A stretch of 16,462 nt of DNA, taken from Sulfuricella sp035530375 (GTDB taxonomy: Bacteria; Pseudomonadota; Gammaproteobacteria; Burkholderiales; Sulfuricellaceae). Below the pieces are notes generated by a model. It worked only from the letters and a program-made list of their open reading frames with translations. It searched no databases and was not told the origin of the DNA. The position numbers and the translations under genes were made by a program. Shown here one piece after another: positions 14,063 to 16,462 of the stretch. How positions within the stretch are numbered: the stretch's first letter is position 1; each line of letters begins with the position of its first letter. Location: positions 1 through 16,462 of the forward strand of contig DATKUY010000053.1 in the NCBI GenBank assembly GCA_035530375.1. The letters run 5' to 3'.

Positions 14063-15190
14063 ATGCTGGTCGTACTGGTGCTGATAGCGGCGGCGAGCTT
14101 TGCCGCCGCCGCTATCCTGCCCTGGGCACTGCCGCTACCCCCGTCCACCCATATCCACCTCGCCCTGGCGGTGGGCGTCATGCCCCTGATCTTCGGCGCA
14201 ATGGTTCATTTCGTGCCGGTGCTGACACGCAGCGCCTCGCCCCATGCCGGCGTGAAAACATTTCCACTGCTGGCATCGGTCGCAGGCGCACTGGCCGTTT
14301 TCTCCTTCGCTACGGCAAGCCAGCTCTATTATTTCGCCGCGCTGCTCGTCCTGGCTGTAGCCGCCGCATTTTCCGGCTGGATCATCAAGCGCGCATCGGC
14401 CCCGCTGGCCAAACCGCATCCCTGTTTGCACTGGTATCTCGCCGCGATTTTCTGCCTGATGCTGGCGCTGGCTGCAGTAGCGGCGATGGCCATCTGGCCG
14501 GAACAGCGCCTGGCACTGAAGCGCCTGCATCTGCATCTCAACACGCTGGGATTCGTCGGCCTGACCGCCATCGCCACCCTTCAAGTGCTGCTGCCCACCG
14601 CTGTCGGACGCCCCGATCCGCTGGCCGCATCCAGGCTACGCCAGGATCTGAAATGGGCGGTGGGCGGCACGCTGCTGACCGCCGTCGGCGCTGCATGGTT
14701 CAAGCCCCTGTCCTGGCTGGGGACGTTTTTGTGGGCAGCTCCCCTGTTCCATCTGGGCAGGGCATGGTTCGTTCTCTACTTTCGTGAAATTCGCCAGCTC
14801 CACGGCGCCGCCCCTTCGCTCGCCGCAGCGCTGGCCGGGTTCGCAACCGCCCTGATTTTCGGCGCGCTGCACGCGGGCGGCGTCCTGAAAACGACGGATA
14901 CCGCCCATGCATTCATCCTCGCCTTTTTGTTTCCGCTGGTGTCTGGCGCAGCCAGCCAGTTGCTGCCGGTATGGGCACGACCCGGCCCGCAAGCCGCCTG
15001 GCACGCTCGAATCCGGCAGCGGCTGGGATTTGCCGGCGGACTCCGCGGCGCGCTGTTCGTCGTCGGCGGCTTCCTGCTCGGCACCGGCTGGCGCGGGGGA
15101 TGGTTGCCGGCAATGGCGGCACTCGCCGCATTCCTCCTGCTACTGGCATCCACGACCAAAATAATGCTTAACCGCGATGGCGCGGATTAG
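14063..15190 (+). CDS. His-rich polytopic membrane protein with three 126-residue units (haem-copper oxidase/NnrS-like, family uncertain)
   Basis: 375 residues, predominantly hydrophobic, with about 11-12 membrane helices. The start at 14063 is chosen because it opens the first helix; an in-frame ATG at 13991 would overlap the DUF2249 gene by 62 bases. Each third opens with a His-led helix: H30/H32 (THIHLALAVGVMPLIFGAMV), H156/H158 (HLHLNTLGFVGLTAIATLQV) and H282 (HAFILAFLFPLVSGAASQLL), each ending in a His or Gln and then Pro (H49, Q174 and Q299). First-His spacing is 126 and 126, so the protein is built of three similar units. Membrane His residues in this pattern are typical of haem- or copper-binding proteins such as NorB/cytochrome oxidase subunit I or NnrS, but I cannot assign it to either. 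With DUF2249 beside it, a role in nitric-oxide or respiratory metabolism is plausible. No ribosome binding site is clear. Confidence 0.85.
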   Translation: MLVVLVLIAAASFAAAAILPWALPLPPSTHIHLALAVGVMPLIFGAMVHFVPVLTRSASPHAGVKTFPLLASVAGALAVFSFATASQLYYFAALLVLAVAAAFSGWIIKRASAPLAKPHPCLHWYLAAIFCLMLALAAVAAMAIWPEQRLALKRLHLHLNTLGFVGLTAIATLQVLLPTAVGRPDPLAASRLRQDLKWAVGGTLLTAVGAAWFKPLSWLGTFLWAAPLFHLGRAWFVLYFREIRQLHGAAPSLAAALAGFATALIFGALHAGGVLKTTDTAHAFILAFLFPLVSGAASQLLPVWARPGPQAAWHARIRQRLGFAGGLRGALFVVGGFLLGTGWRGGWLPAMAALAAFLLLLASTTKIMLNRDGAD

Positions 15191-15202
15191 GGTAAAATTA
15201 AC

Positions 15203-15236
15203 AAAAAATCAATATTTTTTAGGCCGTTAAGCCTAA
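15203..15236. repeat. Two adjacent inverted repeats in the AT-rich leader of the flavin oxidoreductase gene
   Basis: First: AAAAAAT (15203-15209), loop CAAT, ATTTTTT (15214-15220), an AT-only 7-bp palindrome. Second: TTAGGC (15219-15224), spacer CGTTAA, GCCTAA (15231-15236), a perfect 6-bp inverted repeat. The T-run precedes the GC-containing stem, so this is not a typical intrinsic terminator on either strand. An operator or AT-rich promoter element is more likely. The rest of the 104-base gap holds no recognisable gene. Confidence 0.6.
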
Positions 15237-15294
15237 CTCAAACACTGCACTGCTTTCCAACCACAGACTGGTTTCACTGAAGGAAGTTTTAACG

Positions 15295-16461
15295 ATGTTG
15301 CACACTGATTTCCCCTTGCTCAAAATCAAGGGCAAAGAGATGCTCCCTATCGTGCAGGGCGGCATGGGCGTCGGCATTTCGGCGCACCGCCTGGCTGGCA
15401 CCGTGGCCAGGGAAGGGGCAGTTGGCACCATCGCCAGCATCGACCTGCGCCGCCACCATCCCGACCTGATGGAGCAGTCGATCAATCCGAAAACCAAGGA
15501 TGCGATGGACCGGGCCAATCTGACCGCGCTCGACCGCGAGATCAAAAGCGCCAAGGAAATCGCCCAGGGCAACGGCATGATTGCCGTCAACGTCATGAAG
15601 GCGGTCACCGAGCATCCGCAACTGGTACGCCAGGCTTGCGAGAGCGGCGCCGATGCGATCGTGATGGGTGCCGGCCTGCCGTTCGACCTGCCGGAAATGG
15701 CGGAGGGTTTCCCCAAGGTCGCGCTGATCCCGATCCTCTCGGACGTACGCGGCATCAACGTAGTGCTGAAAAAATGGATGCGCAAGCAAAAGTTGCCCGA
15801 CGCCATCGTCATCGAGCACCCACGCTATGCCGGCGGCCACCTCGGCGCGCCCAAGCCGGAGGACCTGACCGACCCGCGCTTCGATTTCCCCGGCGTACTG
15901 GAAGGCGTGTTCAAGCTGTTCAAGGATTTCGGCATCGAACGCGAACGTATCCCGCTGATCCCGGCCGGCGGTATCAACACCTTCGAAAAGGTGCGTGACC
16001 TGCTGAAACTCGGCGCCAGCGCGGTGCAGATCGGCACGCCGTTCGCAGTGAGCGAGGAAAGCGATGCCCACCCCAATTTCAAGAAGGTGCTGGCCGAGGC
16101 CAAACCCGAGGACATCGTCACCTTCATGAGCGCAGCCGGTCTGCCCGCCCGCGCCGTATTGACGCCATGGCTGAAAAATTATTTAAGGCGCGAAATCAAA
16201 CTGATGTCTTTTGCCGACCCGGTTCGCTCGAAATGCGCTGCCGTACTCGACTGCCTGTCGGAATGCGGATTGCGTGACGGCGTCGCCAAGGCCGGTCAGT
16301 TCTGCATCGACTCGCAGCTTGCCGCCGCATTGCGCGGCGACGTCAACAAGGGGCTGTTTTTCCGTGGCTCGGAAAGCCTGCCGTTCGGCACTGCCATCCG
16401 CCCGGTGCGAGAGATACTGGAATATTTCCTGACCGGCAGGAAACCGGTGTTTTCCGCCTGA
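15295..16461 (+). CDS. NAD(P)H-dependent flavin oxidoreductase, nitronate monooxygenase / 2-nitropropane dioxygenase family
   Basis: 388 residues, complete (stop TGA 16459-16461). This is a TIM-barrel FMN enzyme family containing nitronate monooxygenases and FabK-type enoyl reductases. Seen: the N-terminal FMN-binding IVQGGMGVGIS at about 19-29, catalytic-type His182 in AGGHLGAPK, IPAGGIN at 222-228 and the phosphate-binding GASAVQIGTPFAVSEES from 240. The C-terminal 100 residues carry four cysteines, C314, C320, C324 and C337 (C-x5-C-x3-C-x12-C), beyond the usual barrel. The substrate cannot be read from sequence; nitronate detoxification and enoyl reduction are both possible. A strong ribosome binding site AAGGAAG (15280-15286) precedes the ATG by 8 bases, and its own leader region suggests it is transcribed separately. 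Confidence 0.92.
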   Translation: MLHTDFPLLKIKGKEMLPIVQGGMGVGISAHRLAGTVAREGAVGTIASIDLRRHHPDLMEQSINPKTKDAMDRANLTALDREIKSAKEIAQGNGMIAVNVMKAVTEHPQLVRQACESGADAIVMGAGLPFDLPEMAEGFPKVALIPILSDVRGINVVLKKWMRKQKLPDAIVIEHPRYAGGHLGAPKPEDLTDPRFDFPGVLEGVFKLFKDFGIERERIPLIPAGGINTFEKVRDLLKLGASAVQIGTPFAVSEESDAHPNFKKVLAEAKPEDIVTFMSAAGLPARAVLTPWLKNYLRREIKLMSFADPVRSKCAAVLDCLSECGLRDGVAKAGQFCIDSQLAAALRGDVNKGLFFRGSESLPFGTAIRPVREILEYFLTGRKPVFSA

Positions 16462-16462
16462 T

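Noticed and set aside
1..16462. CRISPR arrays, insertion sequences, rRNA genes
   Set aside because: No spaced direct repeats, transposase motifs, terminal inverted repeats or rRNA-like stretches were seen.

Overview
The window is about 60% GC, almost entirely coding, with every gene on the + strand. The hemA-prfA-prmC order, the MSHA/type IV pilus proteins and a DUF2249 + polytopic membrane protein pair suggest a betaproteobacterium, plausibly a Nitrosomonadales/Gallionellaceae/Sulfuricella-like chemolithotroph or denitrifier. That placement is inference; there is no rRNA or marker tree here.

Region A (1-10185) is the end of an MSHA-like type IV pilus locus. In order: a TPR protein cut by the left edge (MshN-like), the assembly ATPase (MshE), the inner-membrane platform protein (MshG), then a GspL/PilM-PilN-like protein (MshI-like), a PilO-like protein (MshJ-like) and a small secreted MshK-like protein. 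Two pilin-type proteins follow. The first is a 703-residue giant with a class III-like N-terminus lacking Glu5 and a C-terminal domain that reads as an L-type (concanavalin A-like) lectin, with metal-ligand spacing matching ConA. The second is a 257-residue canonical prepilin. A 68-residue two-helix membrane protein closes the group. Several junctions are ATGA or TGATG overlaps, so the locus looks translationally coupled. The likely reading is a pilus that carries a sugar-binding adhesin, possibly at its tip. The secretin, MshM and prepilin peptidase are not in the window.

Region B (10230-13711) is housekeeping: a good sigma-70 promoter, tRNA-Phe(GAA), then the overlapping hemA-prfA-prmC genes (tetrapyrrole entry enzyme, release factor 1 and the methylase that modifies RF1).

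Region C (13712-15190) is a two-gene unit: a DUF2249 protein and a 375-residue His-rich membrane protein. The latter is built of three units with His landmarks exactly 126 residues apart, recalling the threefold pseudosymmetry of haem-copper oxidase subunit I. An FNR/DNR-type box sits next to the ribosome binding site of the first gene, which fits a low-oxygen or nitric-oxide context.

Region D (15191-16461) is a complete nitronate monooxygenase/enoyl reductase-like FMN protein behind an AT-rich leader with two nested inverted repeats.

The two most interesting items are the lectin-bearing pilin and the triplicated membrane protein.
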